Part shown: positions 11,848 through 24,463 of the stretch, one piece after another
How positions within the stretch are numbered: the first letter of the stretch is position 1
Layout of the letters: each line of letters begins with the position of its first letter
Assembly (NCBI GenBank): GCA_039720395.1
Contig: CM077832.1
Coordinates: 31,121,316 to 31,185,315 of the forward strand
Length of the DNA: 64,000 bases
Direction: 5' to 3'
DNA from: Liquidambar formosana
Taxonomy: Eukaryota > Streptophyta > Magnoliopsida > Saxifragales > Altingiaceae
The notes under the pieces: generated by a model
Seen by the model: only the letters and a program-made list of their open reading frames with translations
Databases searched by the model: none
What the model was told of the DNA's origin: nothing
Program-made: the position numbers and the translations under genes

Positions 11848-11983
11848 AGGATCCTCTCCATTCCAACGAATGGTCCATTAAAATTTGAACCGTTTATATC
11901 ATATGAGTCTTATATGTTTTAGTGGGTCCCACATGGTATGAATAGTCTACATTTTATTGGACCATCTATTAAATGGAGAGAAT
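11848..11983. mobile_element. Short MITE
   Basis: About 136 bp with imperfect terminal inverted repeats: AGGATCCTCTCCATT at the left against AATGGAGAGAATCT at the right. The inner parts GAATGGTCCATTAAAATT and ATTTTATTGGACCATC continue the inverted repeat. Confidence 0.6.
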
Positions 11984-13029
11984 CTATTCCCCAAAAACAA
12001 AACGACAAAGGCATTCATTAGTAATGTACAGGGAAATTTCTAAACAGTCAGTGGAGCGCTTTAAAGAAAGTGGCTCGATCATTCGGAGCGTCGCGTAATG
12101 ACGGCTTGAGAGGGCTGTGGAAGCTAAAATAATTCCTGAATGTATAGTAGTGCTCGATTGGCTCCAATGAATAGTAGCACTAGGTGGCTCGTTGAATAGT
12201 GCCAGCCGATTCTCCCGTGGACAGCATTCTGAAAACAAAGAACCATCAAGGGAGATTGGGGGTTGTCCAGCCTAAAACCCTCCGACGGTCAAGTCAATCT
12301 CAGTATCAAGAGATAGGAAGAGAGTAATAAAAGGGGAGAGTCTCTAGGGTTTTGTGCCGTTATGAGACTTACTTCTTTGGTGTGAATAGTGTTCCTTTTA
12401 TAGGAAGTGACTAGGTTTCGGATTGGGTCATCATTCTCATCAGACCATAGTTAGTTAGTTTAGGGTTCTGAACTAACCATGGTTAAACTAGGGTGTCAGG
12501 TTTGATTAAAGGTACTCTAGGGCCTCAAGCCTGATTGTCGGCACTGTTCATTCCTGACTCGATTATCAGGAGTGTGATCTGACCCAAGCTAGATTTCTCT
12601 TGTTAGATCTAGGAGGTAGGACAAATTCGATACATGTAAGAGGCACATGCTCGCGTGTCTTGAAAGCATTTATTCGTCCGGGGCAAACTAGACCGAGGGC
12701 ATTCTGAACCGAGGGCCTTCTGAACCAAGGGAATCAAGACCCAAAGGAATCGTTGGCCCGAGGTCATGTGGACCCGAAGAAGGTGTTTGGGGACCGAGGG
12801 GATCCGATTATCTTAGGCGCACTACCGAAGGATTACACGTGTCGGGATCTCGTACATCGGTCGCAAATATCCCACACAACTAATATTCAATCAATTTAGG
12901 ACAACGAGGCCTACAAGGAAGGGTCATCCGAATCATACTTGATCAGGACAAGACACATTAATGAGATTAATGAAAACCAATCAATAGAGTTACCATAAAT
13001 ACCCTTATGTTTATTGCTTATAGTTATTT
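11984..13029. other. Unclassified, probably old transposon debris
   Basis: Somewhat richer in GC than the flanks, with the reiterated phrase GACCGAGGG / CCCGAGGTC / GACCCGAAG at 12690-12800. The phrase structure suggests retroelement regulatory sequence. I found no coding domain and no paired LTR. Confidence 0.3.
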
Positions 13030-14263
13030 TCTTTATTATGCAATGTGATTGTATGGTTATGGATGGATGATGATTATGGACTATACCTTTAAACCAATTG
13101 TGATTGGCTGTCTTATGAATGGGTTGTATTAATTTTTCAAGAGTTGTTAATTTTTGGTGATGTATTATTTATTTGGGGCTTGCATGCCACCTTCGTCTCT
13201 CTCTCTATCATTCTCTTATGTACCCCACATTCCCCTTATCTATCCCTTTCTTTAAATTATGTAAATGTTATGTAATCGAGAGCGCACTAAGGAGCATGGT
13301 GGACCTAAAGGAGCATGGTGGAGCCCAATAAGCCTATGGTGGAGACCGTGAAGCTAATGGAGGAGATTAAAGGACTTGAAAGCTTGAAGAAGATTTTCAA
13401 GAGTGCATGCTATGTTTCGAATGAATGTTTTATGATTACCTACACCCACTTTAGACCTAGGATTCAATTCATTAGCTTGGATTGAATCCTCTTAACGTCC
13501 ATAATCATTATAGTGGGAGCTTTTAATGAGATTAGTAGAGATAGTTCCAAATCCAAAGATCGTTATATGTCACCTTAAAGCGACTAATATCGATAAGTGG
13601 ATTACATATATATAATGTTGTTATATATTTCTTATCTAAATGTATGAAATGTATGTTAGATTAGTTAATTTGATGAGACCCTTAAAACCCCTCCCTTTTA
13701 ATATTAAGTTGGAAATGGAGAATACATTAGGGAATGGATTCTTCATTGCCTTCCATCATTATAGGATCATCTAACGTCCCTTAATATGGGTACCTGGTTG
13801 TAGACATGTAGGAGCTACCCATATTAAAGACATTACTTGAAACTATCACATATAGAGATATCATGGGGTGCCTAAACTGGTATATACTAAGAAACTATAA
13901 TGTGAGGTATATATTTGGCAAAACATACCTGTGTGAATGATGGGTTTAACTTAACTAGGGAAGTATTCCAAGAAACTATAATGTGAGGAGTATGTACCCT
14001 AGAGGCAAAATGATTAGAACTTGCTTATGAAGCAATAGACAAGGAGTTGTCTTCTTCTTGTGGGTTAGAAGTCAAGAAACTATAATGTGAGGCTTCTAGG
14101 TCACAGTGGGACCCCAATCCCCATTAGGAATAAGATTCCCGAATTCCATTAGAGAGTGTATGGAATTTGATAAAATAGTGGGAGGTACCATATGATTAAA
14201 GACCCAATCACTATGGATTAAAAATGAAATATAATTCTCTATTTTTATATGTAGTTCATAGAA
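13030..14263 (+). mobile_element. Leader region of a decayed Ty1/copia element
   Basis: Non-coding stretch directly upstream of the copia gag remnant. It contains the 19-nt motif AAGAAACTATAATGTGAGG three times. No 5' LTR matching the 3' LTR at 16864-18547 is visible, so the element seems truncated at its 5' side; the left limit given here is approximate. Confidence 0.4.
13889..14092 (+). repeat. Three exact copies of a 19-nt motif in the copia leader
   Basis: AAGAAACTATAATGTGAGG occurs at 13889-13907, 13970-13988 and 14074-14092, spaced 81 and 104 nt apart, with unrelated sequence between. The copies are identical although the neighbouring genes are heavily decayed. Confidence 0.85.
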
Positions 14264-15115
14264 ATGGCTCACCTCAACCCACTATCCAAAATATTGGACA
14301 TCAACCGTTTGACTGGACTAAACTATCTTGACTGGCTGAGGAACTTAAAAATAGTTTTAACTTCCGAAAAGGTTACCTACACACTTGATGGCACACTTCC
14401 TGAGGCGCTGGCTGAGACTGCAACTTAGCAAGAGAAAGACGCTTATCAGAAACGTATGGACGATGACTTGAAGGCAAGATGCTATATGATGGCATCCATG
14501 AGCCCTGAGCTTTAGAAGCAACATGAGTCCATGAGTAGCGCTCCCGACATCTTTCTCCACTTACAAGAGTTGTATGGGGAAGAAAGTAGGACCGCTAAAT
14601 ATAATATTGTCAAGGATCTATTTAAGGCAAGGATGAACGAGGGTTCATTCGTGACTGATCACACCTTGAAGATGATGAACCATATTGAGCAGCTTGAGAA
14701 GCTTGATGTGATCATTGAAGCTGATATGTGTTTAGAGATTATTCTCTAGTCCCTTTTTGATTCATTTGGGCCGTTCATTATCAATTTTTATATGAACAAG
14801 TTTGAGCCCACTCTCCCTGGGCTACACAATTTGCTCAAGATGACTGAGGAGACGATGAAGAAAGGGAAAAGTTCTTTGCTCGCATTTGATGGAGCTTCTA
14901 CTTCCAAAGCCAAACCTAAGCCTAAGGGTAAGGGAAAAGGCAAGGGTAAGAGTACCCAAGGGAAGAAGAAGAAGAACTTAAAGCCGAAGGGAGGCATCAA
15001 GAAGGGTAATACCGACAAGGCCAAAGGAACCTGTTTTCACTATGGCAAGGATGGGCACTAGAAACGTAACTACTGGGAGTATCTGGATACTCTAAAGAAC
15101 TGACCTTCGGAAGGT
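14264..15115 (+). pseudogene. Ty1/copia gag remnant
   Basis: From ATG at 14264 the reading frame encodes a copia gag: N-terminal MAHLNPLSKILDINRLTG, the middle region (LQELYGEESRTAKYNIVKDL at about 14567) and a Lys/Gly-rich stretch before a zinc knuckle remnant (CFHYGKDGH, near 15032). At least four in-frame stops break it (after ALAETAT, SMSPEL, CLEIIL and KDGH). Gag would normally form the cytoplasmic virus-like particle. This copy cannot make a full protein. Confidence 0.85.
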
Positions 15116-15206
15116 ATGGATCATGCTCTAAACTAAATGTTAGTTGTATAGAGCATGATAGTTCTAAATTGAATGCTAATAAACCTAGGAGAATAAGATA
15201 TACACA

Positions 15207-16790
15207 ATGATGTATGTAGAAGTTTCTCTTACTTTACAACCTTTATCGATGATTCATTCTAGGTTTGGGTGTGTATACTTAATGAAGTACAAGTCTGAAA
15301 TATTTGAAAGGTTCAAAGAATTCAGATATGAAGTAGAGAAACAAATCGGTAAAAGTATTAAAGCTCTTCGATTAGATCAAGGAGGCGAATATTTAATCGA
15401 TTAATTTTTAGATCATCTTGTTCAAACAAGCATTCTTTATGGACACCTCTTAGAACACCATAACTTAATGGTGTGTCAGAAAGGAGGAAGAGGACCTTAT
15501 TGGATATGGTCCGATCCATGATAAGTTATAATGACCTAATATTATCCTTGTTAGGATATGCCCTAGAAATTGCCATATACCTGTGAAACAGAGTTTAAAC
15601 CAAGGCTGTCCCTTAAGATCTATATGAGATATGGCAAGGGAAGCACTAAGCCTTAAGAATGTTAAGGTATAAGGTTGCATTGCATATGTAGAGACACATG
15701 ATGCAACCAAATTGGAAATCAAGATAACTTAAATGTAGGTTTGTGGTTTATCCTAAAAGGAGTTTAGGATATCATATCTATCATCCTGATGAACAAAAGT
15801 GTTTTTTTGTAAGTTTGCAATCTTTCTTGAAAAAGAGTTTATTCAAGAAGGAGATAACAACAGGAAAATAGAACTCAAAGAGTTGTCTAATGAGACACAA
15901 ACCAACATTGATGCAACCCCTGTCCCTGTTGAGACAGAACCCATTATTGTACCATAATTGTACAAAGGGTTAGTGGGAGTGCAATCACATTTATGGTCCT
16001 ATAGGTGAATGACGTTCTACTTATTAGGGAATAATGTAGAGACATTGTCAAAAGTGAAAAATTGGTTTTTCATAGAGTTTCTCCATAAAAGATTTGGAAG
16101 AAGCATCCTATATTCTAGGAATAGAGGTCTATAGAGATAGATATTAAAGGATGCTGAGTCTCTCCCAATCGATGTACATAGACAAGATTTTGAATGGGTT
16201 CAAAATGCATGATTTTAAGAGAAGTCTAATTCTTGTCAGATATGAAATCAAGTTGTCTAAAAGCATATGCTATGCTATGTACATAACCAGATATTAGTAA
16301 TGTTGTAAATGTTACAAGCAGATATCAGGTAGGCCCAGGCAAGAAACCTTGGGAAGTATTCAAGGCTATCTTTAAGTACTTAATAATAACTAAAGGACCT
16401 ATTCCTTGTCTATGGAGAAAGAAACTTAGAAATGGTTAGTAGAACGGATTCAGATTTTTAATCTGACAATGATGATGGGAGATTAACATCGAGGTATGCT
16501 CTCACCTTAAATGGTGGAGCTATAAATTTGAGCACATTGCTGCATGTTTGGATGAGTAAGTTCATTGCAGAACTAGGAGTGGTTCCTGATATTGAGAAGC
16601 CTTTACTATTGTTTTTGTGACAACAATGGAGCTATTACTCAAGACAAGGATCCACGGTCTCATCAAAAGTCCAAACTTTAAACGGCGATTCCAAGTGATT
16701 AGAGATATCATTGGAAGAGATGACATATACATATAGAAGTTTAATACAATAGAGAATAAAGAAGACCCCTTCACTAAGGCTATGACCTAA
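15207..16790 (+). pseudogene. Ty1/copia pol remnant (integrase, RT and RNase H fragments)
   Basis: Fragments follow the copia order. The integrase core piece with KALRLDQGGEYL (about 15358-15400) and SERRKRTLLDMVRSM (about 15475) comes first. Reverse transcriptase/RNase H pieces follow, including SDNDDGRLTS..LTLNGGAI near 16465-16530, KFIAELGVVPDIEKPLLL and the C-terminal DPFTKA just before 16790. Many stops and frame changes are present, and the protease, the first part of integrase and most of RT are deleted. Domain order establishes Ty1/copia rather than gypsy. Confidence 0.85.
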
Positions 16791-16863
16791 GTATGTTGGA
16801 TCACCACCGACAGGATATGGGTATGAGATATATGGTGGATTCGCTATAGTGCAAGTGGGATAT

Positions 16864-18547
16864 TGTTAGGATTATGCCCTAGAGCCAATCATAGAGATGA
16901 TTGTTTAGGGATTAGGAACAATCAATTGATTTCATTTATGTATGTCACATTTATTATTGATTTAATAAAAGGGCTTATTCTATTATGTTTATATGCATCA
17001 TTTATATTTACATAATATGTCCATGGAGTTAGAGTTGAGAATATGAAATTACAAACGGTTGTAATTTTGAGACTGTAAATATATCTCTGTACTAAACTCC
17101 TAAATCATTCCTAGTTGAAGGTTCACTATGATGGACAGTAATGAACCATAGGACTAGCACTTGTTAGGTTGACTCTATAGGAGGATAGCTAGTCTCAAGC
17201 TATTTGTGTGGAGACACTACAACCAACAAGTGGCTGCCTATTATAAGAATAGGTACACTGAATGTGACCAAAGATATGAGATAAACTGAATGGAGTTTTA
17301 ACCTGCCTGTCAATCAGTTTCTCATTACTATAGTGGTACAAGTAATCCTTAGACCTGAGACACCATGGTTGTCTTATACATGTAGCTTTAGAAGTTTGAT
17401 AACACCAAGTGCAGATCCTATTCAGGGGTTTGTAAGGGTGTTCATTGGCCCTACTGCTATATGTGTGAAGGCATGTGAGTGATTAATAAGGAATCCATCA
17501 CTCTCAGGAAAAAGAGAGTGAATGCCTCATATAGCATTCATTGAATATAACTCATTAAATCTATAGGCCCATGGTAGAATGAATATAGAAAGGAGTTTCC
17601 ATAAGTTCATCATTGAGTTGATATTAATGAATGAGTATAAAGTAATTGAACTAGGGACTTGACAGACTTCCATGTCCTATTAGTTCAATTGGAGATATTG
17701 TGTTGATGGAAGGATGTAATTGTAACCTATAAACTATAACAAAAGGGTTCTTTGTAAATGACTATTCACCTCATTAAGGATCACACCATGACCTATATGT
17801 TAGGTGTTACTCATGGTTAGTAGAAGCCCTAATTAATATAAATGAGTTATAATCAATTAGGGAATTGGAAGGAGTTCCAATTAGACCCTTAATGGAAAGT
17901 GTTCCATTGTGCACAATATGTGCTATTCTTACTACTTAATGATGTGAACCCAATGGGTTACACACTGATCATGCTAACAGAGCTTGATTGTCTATGAGAG
18001 AAAGGGTATAAGTGATTAAAGAAAAGTTCTTTAAGGGGCTAATTTGTAGTTGATGCAAACTAGTGGGCTAATTGTGTAATTAAGAGTAATTACACAAAAC
18101 CCACTAGGGTTTTAAGTTCCCCCTTAGCCGGCCCTATTGTGTGGCTATATAAGCCACATTATGATGTGATGACATCATCACAATTGGATCCCCAAGGGGC
18201 TGGCCGAAAATTTCACAAGGCTCTCTTTTTCTCTGTCTTCTCTACCTCTAGCAAACATAAGGAAGAAGAAGGAAAGGACATCAAGCTCTAGCTAGGTGTG
18301 GATACTGTTGGAGGCAGTACACTTGGACTACTCATTCATTGTTGCCCGGAGTTCATGCTAGGAGCAAAAAGGAGAAGACAGAGCTTAGAGCATAAAGGAG
18401 AAGACATTCATCAACTGTAAGTAATTCTTACCCTCTTCTAGTTAGGGTTTGTTTTGTATTAAGCATAATCGGATTCATGGGATTGGGAATCGTAGGAAAA
18501 TTTTTATTCCGCCTTTGTATGTTTTCCTCCCTATTCGATTCCCAACA
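16864..18547 (+). mobile_element. 3' LTR of the copia element
   Basis: Starts TGTTAGGATTATGCCCTAGA directly after a short purine tract (AAGTGGGATAT) and ends ATTCGATTCCCAACA, giving TG...CA ends and 1684 bp. It sits right after the RNase H remnant. The TATA-like region and leader signals lie near 18140-18260. No matching 5' LTR was found in the window. Confidence 0.75.
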
Positions 18548-18677
18548 CAGGTGACCCTTTTCTTCTCCTCTCTAGGTGTTCCAACCTTTGAGTTAATCTG
18601 GTGATAAGTTCCTTCATTTCAGTCTTGTCTCATTGCAACATAGCCATGAGATCAGTTAAAGTGGGTTTTGTCGCCAT
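18548..18677 (-). pseudogene. Possible gypsy gag N-terminal fragment
   Basis: On the minus strand an ATG at 18675-18677 opens a frame reading MATKPTLTDLMAML, a stop, then a charged coiled-coil-like stretch (MKELITRLTQRLEHLERRRK). Such starts are common at the beginning of plant gypsy gag regions. It is short and unsupported by any neighbouring domain. Confidence 0.3.
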
Positions 18678-19200
18678 TGATTCTTGTTCCACTTTCCTTA
18701 GTCGGTTAGATGTAGGTTATCGAATCCAAGCACAACCTAACACACTCTTCTGCAGTTGACTAATCCTTTACTGAAATTAGCCATGCGTAACTTATTAAGT
18801 TTATGTCCCTTATTTGCATAAATAATCTCGTTCCATTAAGATTATCCAATTACTTCTCACTATACCTTGGGCTTTGTTATGTTTACTACATCTTCCAAAT
18901 ACCCAAGGTATAATAAGTGGATACAAAGCCCGTTATTTTGCCAGCTTAAGCCCAATACAGAAATATCGCTCATCTCTCAACAATTTAGGCTCGAACCTGA
19001 CATACATTCCTTATTTATTTATTTATTTATTTCTTTTCAGGTCGGGCCTAATTACAAGTAATTCCACTCTTTTGGGCTTAAGTTCGGATATAACTTGCTT
19101 TGGACTTGATTCTTAATTGGATTTGGGTTTGATTTGCCAACACATATTAACCTAGTACTAAACCCACATAGTCTATTAATTATCTTAAGCTAGGCCCAAT
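18678..19200. other. Intergenic, nothing recognised
   Basis: No gene. A small inverted repeat is visible (TACCTTGGG near 18862 against CCCAAGGTA near 18901) and a TTTA run near 19013. The expected CACTA terminus is not present here. Confidence 0.4.
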
Positions 19201-19650
19201 ATGCACACACCTTAAGATAGGTCGTGCAAAGCACATCATGAAAGACCTTTTACGATGTACAGGCGCATGTCATATATCGCGATGCTGTGGAAAGTCAGGG
19301 CACATTTATGATGTATAATGTGCGTCGTAAAAAACTTTTTAACGGCTTGCACTACGTGTCGTAAATAGTTATTAATGACGTATGACATACGTCGTAAAAA
19401 ACATATCAATAGTATGCCTACAGTTTTAACAACGTGCAACGTACGTCGTATTAAGTGTTTTAACGACAAACAATTAACGTCGTGAAAAATGTATAACCAG
19501 TATGCCTATAGTTTTAACGACGTGCAAAGTATGTCGTATTAAGTGTTTTAACGACACACACTGCGCGACGTGAAAAATGTATAACCGGTATATTAAGTTT
19601 ATTAACGACGTGCATTATGCGTCATAGTAAATTATTTATTTATTTATTTT
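19201..19650. mobile_element. CACTA-like subterminal repeat block (left)
   Basis: Short variable motifs of the form TTAACGACGTGC...GTCGTAAAA recur every 30-70 bp in both orientations. Examples lie near 19312, 19370, 19448, 19516 and 19603. This is the arrangement of subterminal transposase-binding repeats in CACTA (En/Spm) elements. The same motif type recurs at 45630-46002. A CACTA start is not visible on this side. Confidence 0.6.
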
Positions 19651-19757
19651 AATTACCTACTTTTGGTAACCTTTTGTCTATAACCTATTTCCTGCTCTGC
19701 TTATCAAATGCCAATAATACATTTATATATCTTCTATCATTGCTTAAGATAACACAT

Positions 19758-21114
19758 TGTTAACACCCCATTTTATACCATTTGACACCACAAATCACTT
19801 TTTAAACCCAATAATGAAGGGCAGTAGCCAACGGACCATCGCAAGCAAGCTCGAAGGATTTACAGAGACACAGCAGGCCTCTTGGCATTTGTTTTATACC
19901 CCATGCACGTATGATCATGACCCTCTTTTATTTGAATTCCATCGTTTCTCTCTGAATTGCTTCCTACCTTATGTAGCTCCCATGCTAACAGCTGCTCGGT
20001 GGCGACTGGAAACCCTAGAAACCCTCGATTAAACCCTAATATCTGCCTATAAATACCCTGCTTTCATTTAAGAGGGGGGATCCCAACTTTGGCTATCGAA
20101 TCTCAACCCTGAAAAACCTGAGAGTTGGCGGCTTTGTCTGCGAGAAGTCCAAAAGGCAAAATTGATGGAGGAACTACTGCTGCCCGCACCTGAGGGTAAT
20201 GATTCCCGACTCCTAATTTCGCCTTCTTTGGTAGTTCTTTATGATTACTTGCAATATGACATGAAATGAGGGTAGGTTTCATTAAAACTCTTCATTCATT
20301 GCTTGCATTTAGAACGTATTAAACTCAACTTGATAGAGATTTCATTGTTGCATATAAGAGTTTTGAATAGGGTTTTCTTATTTGTTTTAAGCACAAAGGG
20401 GAAATGAGATCCATAAATTGACTCCAGCATTCATATCATGCCATATCTGTTCATATATGCACATATTCATATTAAACTTGTCCATGGCATCAACATGTAT
20501 CCTTAACATTCAGATCTAGGGTATCAGTGTCATTTCTAAAGCATGATTCGAATTGTTCATAGACTTCCCATCCTGGTAGCAACACGATAGATGCGTGATT
20601 ATGCATAATACACCATCATGAGAGGCATGTACGTATGTACACAAGGGAGGCACGTACGTCCATATTCTATGTACGTACGTGCATGATGTATTTTTATGAA
20701 TTAACTTCGTTCTTTTGTAGGCAGTGTAAGTGTTTCTTTTTCATTTTCAAATACTCTCTCCTGTATATATATCCTCCTTTAAATCCTTCTTTATCCTTCG
20801 TCATTGCATGCCATTAATTGATTTTACATAATTGCCTGTATAGCGATCGAGTTCAATTAAATTCTTTTTAATTAAAGCCAATGAATGTATGTGGGGGCTG
20901 GATTTTAACCGGACGTAGATGGGTGCCTAACACCTTCCCATCCGCGTACCCTAGCTCCAAACCTTGATTCTTTTGGTAATGACGAGTTGGGCCCTTGCTA
21001 AGGGTCAATCGGATCCCGAGGCCAAAATCAGGTGGCGACTCCCTCTCCGCTCTAATCATTCGTGGTTAGTGGCGTATTCCCGAGCCGATATGGTGAAAGG
21101 ACACGGCGCTCACA
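19758..21114 (+). mobile_element. Solo LTR, Ty3/gypsy (Tat-like)
   Basis: Begins TGTTAACACCCC and ends GGACACGGCGCTCACA. It is flanked by a perfect 5-bp target duplication, CACAT (19753-19757 and 21115-21119). Length 1357 bp. A TATA-like CTATAAATACCC sits near 20047. The end region (CCTAACACCTTCCCAT ... AGGTGGCGACTCC) is typical of plant Tat-lineage LTRs. No internal domains remain, so it arose by LTR-LTR recombination. Confidence 0.8.
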
Positions 21115-21119
21115 CACAT

Positions 21120-22652
21120 TTATCCATAATTAACATCAACTCTTAACCATCCATATCTATGATTTGAACCAATTGAACCCAATTCAAAAAACATTCATAC
21201 ATCCATAAAGTTTAAGTACATGTTTGTAAACTGAACTACCAATATTGATATATAGAATGTAAAAATAAAGTTCAAAAAGGGAGAATGTATAACAACAAAA
21301 CATTTGACACTGCTGTAGTCTCCTATTAGCCTCCTCAATCTCAAAAACCAGGAGACCTTTTAAGATGCCTCAACCAAATGTCCTTGAAATGGAAAACACC
21401 AAAATCATTTATTATTAGTAGAAAGAAATATTTTAGTTTAGGCAAAGAGACTATTGTACTGAGAATTTCAAAATTGCCTTCCTAGCTGAGAGAAGAAATT
21501 GCAAATTAATTCCTGTAAGGCATCATATGCTTCAAATTAATATTGGAGTTGCCTTGTAGATTTATTCCCATGTCGTTAATATGTAGCCAAAAATTCTAAT
21601 GTGCAGAGTGAGGAATCTTTCTCCTCCAGAAATTATTATTCAAGAAACTCTAATACTAAATTGAGTATACTCCATGTCATACACTGTTATAGAAACATAA
21701 CCCAAGATGTATGGTGAATGTTATATTAACAATTAATATATGGTGCACACTAAACAGACTATAATCCATAACACAGAATAGATATCTTACCCTCAAAGCA
21801 TCTTTATTGCCTTTCAAAACAACTTCAAGATAACAATCCATAATTTCTTTCTCTAGGCTGTTAAAAACAAATTACAAATGCACAAGTTATTAATCCAAGA
21901 ACAGCCATTCCAACTAATGTTTCCTGCAGTAAATGATAGTGTGTGTGTGTGTGGACATGAATTATGCTTGTCCATAACGAAATGATCTATATACTAATGG
22001 TCATGCTACAGAGACTCCCAAAGATGATAATTTGTGAGAAGGAACACTTTAAATAAAATAAGGATTTGCCAGTATTTGAATTATTAAAATCAACATATCT
22101 TCTACTTGAGTGGACAACAATAATTGTGGTATAAACAATAACAATGTAAGCAATTAGTGTTGTTCCAAAGGAGACCCTTATTAAATATTCAGCTGCAAAC
22201 TATCAAAGAAATATAGATAGCAATCATACTTTGGTCAGATTCTACGAAAGCAAGAATTGCTAACACATGGATCAAATAGTATAATTATGAATATTCAAAG
22301 TTTCATAAACACGATAACGGCCTTTGGAACTCCCACATCTTGTTTTGAAATTGGAGAGAGCAGTTGAGTTTAATCTGGTTTTTGAAGACCAACCATGCAA
22401 GTTAACATATAGTATGATCTACCATGGATGGGCATCCACCATTTCCAAACTGATAAGTTATCAAGACAATATGAAATATGTGTTTTCAATATCAAACCAT
22501 TGGATTGCAAATCTCTCTGTTTTGTATTCTTAAGTCAACCAAAAAAATCAATAAACTTCAATTCATAAATAAATGTTACTCAAATTAGAAAATAATAAAA
22601 TCATAAATGCATTTGATAAGAAGACTGGTTTAATCCAAAAACAATAATTGAA
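21120..22652. other. Interior of the CACTA-like shell, mostly unrecognised
   Basis: AT-rich sequence without a clear gene. One exon-like piece lies on the minus strand at about 21793-21858: acceptor TTTTTAACAG, an open stretch reading LEKEIMDCYLEVVLKGNKDA, then GGTAAG. I do not recognise it; it could be part of a captured gene. Confidence 0.35.
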
Positions 22653-24463
22653 CCAGCCAAAAGCTTTATCAGCACTAATGCCACAGTAGTACGCCCCTGA
22701 TTTACCCAAAACAAACATATCCAATTACAGTCATGTATAAACAGCCAGTAGCCTTATATGAATAAGAATAAGAGGAACAAAGAGCAGAAAATTGTTGAGC
22801 AAAACCACCTAGACATAAATTCAAATGAAATAAAGGTACTACAAAATTGATGCTTTAGGATCTAAAAAGTTATTGATTCTTGCTTAATTTAAAATACAAA
22901 TAAATGGAGTAAATGACAAACAAGTAGCAATACATTATAATTAGAATGTGTTTAGAAGTTTAAGTGACCACTATGTACACTTGTTTAGTATGCAATGTCT
23001 TTGATGATCACTACACAAGTTTACAAATTTCCTAAACACATGGTTGAAGTACTTCCTCGAAAAGACAGGTCACAGGCACCAACCCAGAAGAAATGGGTAT
23101 ATATATAGGATGGAGGACTAAGTCGGTGCCAAGGATATGCACGTGGGCTCACTAGCCTTTTAACATGATATAATATTTATTATCATTTTTTTTTTGATAA
23201 GGAAATATGATATAATATTATAAAGTTGATATATATATAAAGCTTCAAGAATCCTCCACATACAATGTCCACCGCCTCCCATTATATAAGATAATAAAAT
23301 AATATAATAATTCATTTGTTAAGTCCTAGATTCTTCATGTAACTTCTCAAAGTTGGTCAAAAGGGTCCAATTCATATTTTTCTCAAGCTCAAATATATTA
23401 AAGCCCATTAAGAAATTTTAAGTTCAATAAAATGGGCCAACCCAATGCATGTATAATAATGATAAATCTTATTTCCCATAAACAATATATATTATTTTCA
23501 AATAAATTCAACCTCAACGTAATTTCAAATTAACATATAATAAATATCCAAGGTGTTACATAAACAAATGGCATAAAAATGTTGAGTTAAATGCAACCAC
23601 CCTAAATATTAATAGTTTAATACTAATAGGCAGTACCCCTAACAAGTGTGGCAAGAAATGTACATCTCTAGATATATAAAGATGAGAGAATATTTTAGAA
23701 ATGCCTAGTGATAAATTCTCCATTATCACAACACTTTTAGATCGAGACAAATCCTAAAAAGGCACAAAACTGATTAATATAATTAAAATGAAAGAAAAAT
23801 GACAAAAAGGAAAAACATGAAGGGGAATCAGATAACCTAAGGTCCTGGGAAACCTCCCATGGGCCACCCAAGTGGCCATTTCACTCCTTTTTCAATAAGG
23901 TGTATTCTTGCTCTATTCCATACCTGTTGGTCTTAACACTTTGGTCTCATATAGCAAGGTTGTAATTTTAAAGATGATGAAAATAGATTATAAAACAATT
24001 TAATTTACTAATTAGTCAATTGAAAAGTACTTACAAGAATGTTATTGCCTCTCCTGAATGGATACTTGAATATTACTTGAGGACTAGTTTAAGGCAAAGT
24101 AAAATAAATAAATAAAAATTGAACATTGAAAATACACACATAAAGTAAATATAAAATAAAAAGGTCTATAAGGACAGAGAGGGAGAGAGAGAACATACTA
24201 TATAATAACCTCACTGTCTTCACTAGGCGCCTGGCTTGTGCTAGAACCATCATAGTTCCACTTGGGAAGCTTTTGAGGATCAGAAACTGGTCCAAGAAGG
24301 GTCTAATTCACAAGAAAAAAAAAGAATAAAAAACCAAAAAATAGGTATATGGTAATTCATAATAAAAAAAAGTATCTCTACAGATGGGATGACGAAATAA
24401 TTATAGATAAATAAATTACCCTGGCTTAATTTACTTCTCAGGTCCATGCCAGAACCTCTGATC
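22653..24463 (-). pseudogene. Cytosolic glutamine synthetase (GS1) fragment, broken
   Basis: Several consecutive exons of a plant GS1 gene (ATP-dependent ammonia assimilation, Glu to Gln) lie in order on the minus strand with intron borders kept. 24463-24420 reads GSGMDLRSK. 24302-24199 reads [19 protein letters not shown]. 24083-24035 reads IFKYPFRRGNNIL. 23923-23837 reads [10 protein letters not shown] then [13 protein letters not shown]. 22696-22653 reads YYCGISADKAFG. Breaks: a 4-bp TTAA insertion in the first exon, a 1-nt deletion after LLKK, a CAG-to-TAG change at the end of the GFPGP exon, no exon for the segment between GNNIL and YGIEQ, and no exon 1 or C-terminal half. It cannot encode an enzyme. 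It lies between CACTA-like ends, so transposon capture is a reasonable explanation. Confidence 0.85.

Noticed and set aside
19201..19650. Subterminal motifs read as a satellite or regulatory operator array
   Set aside because: Irregular spacing, both orientations and recurrence at 45.6-46.0 kb fit CACTA subterminal repeats better.
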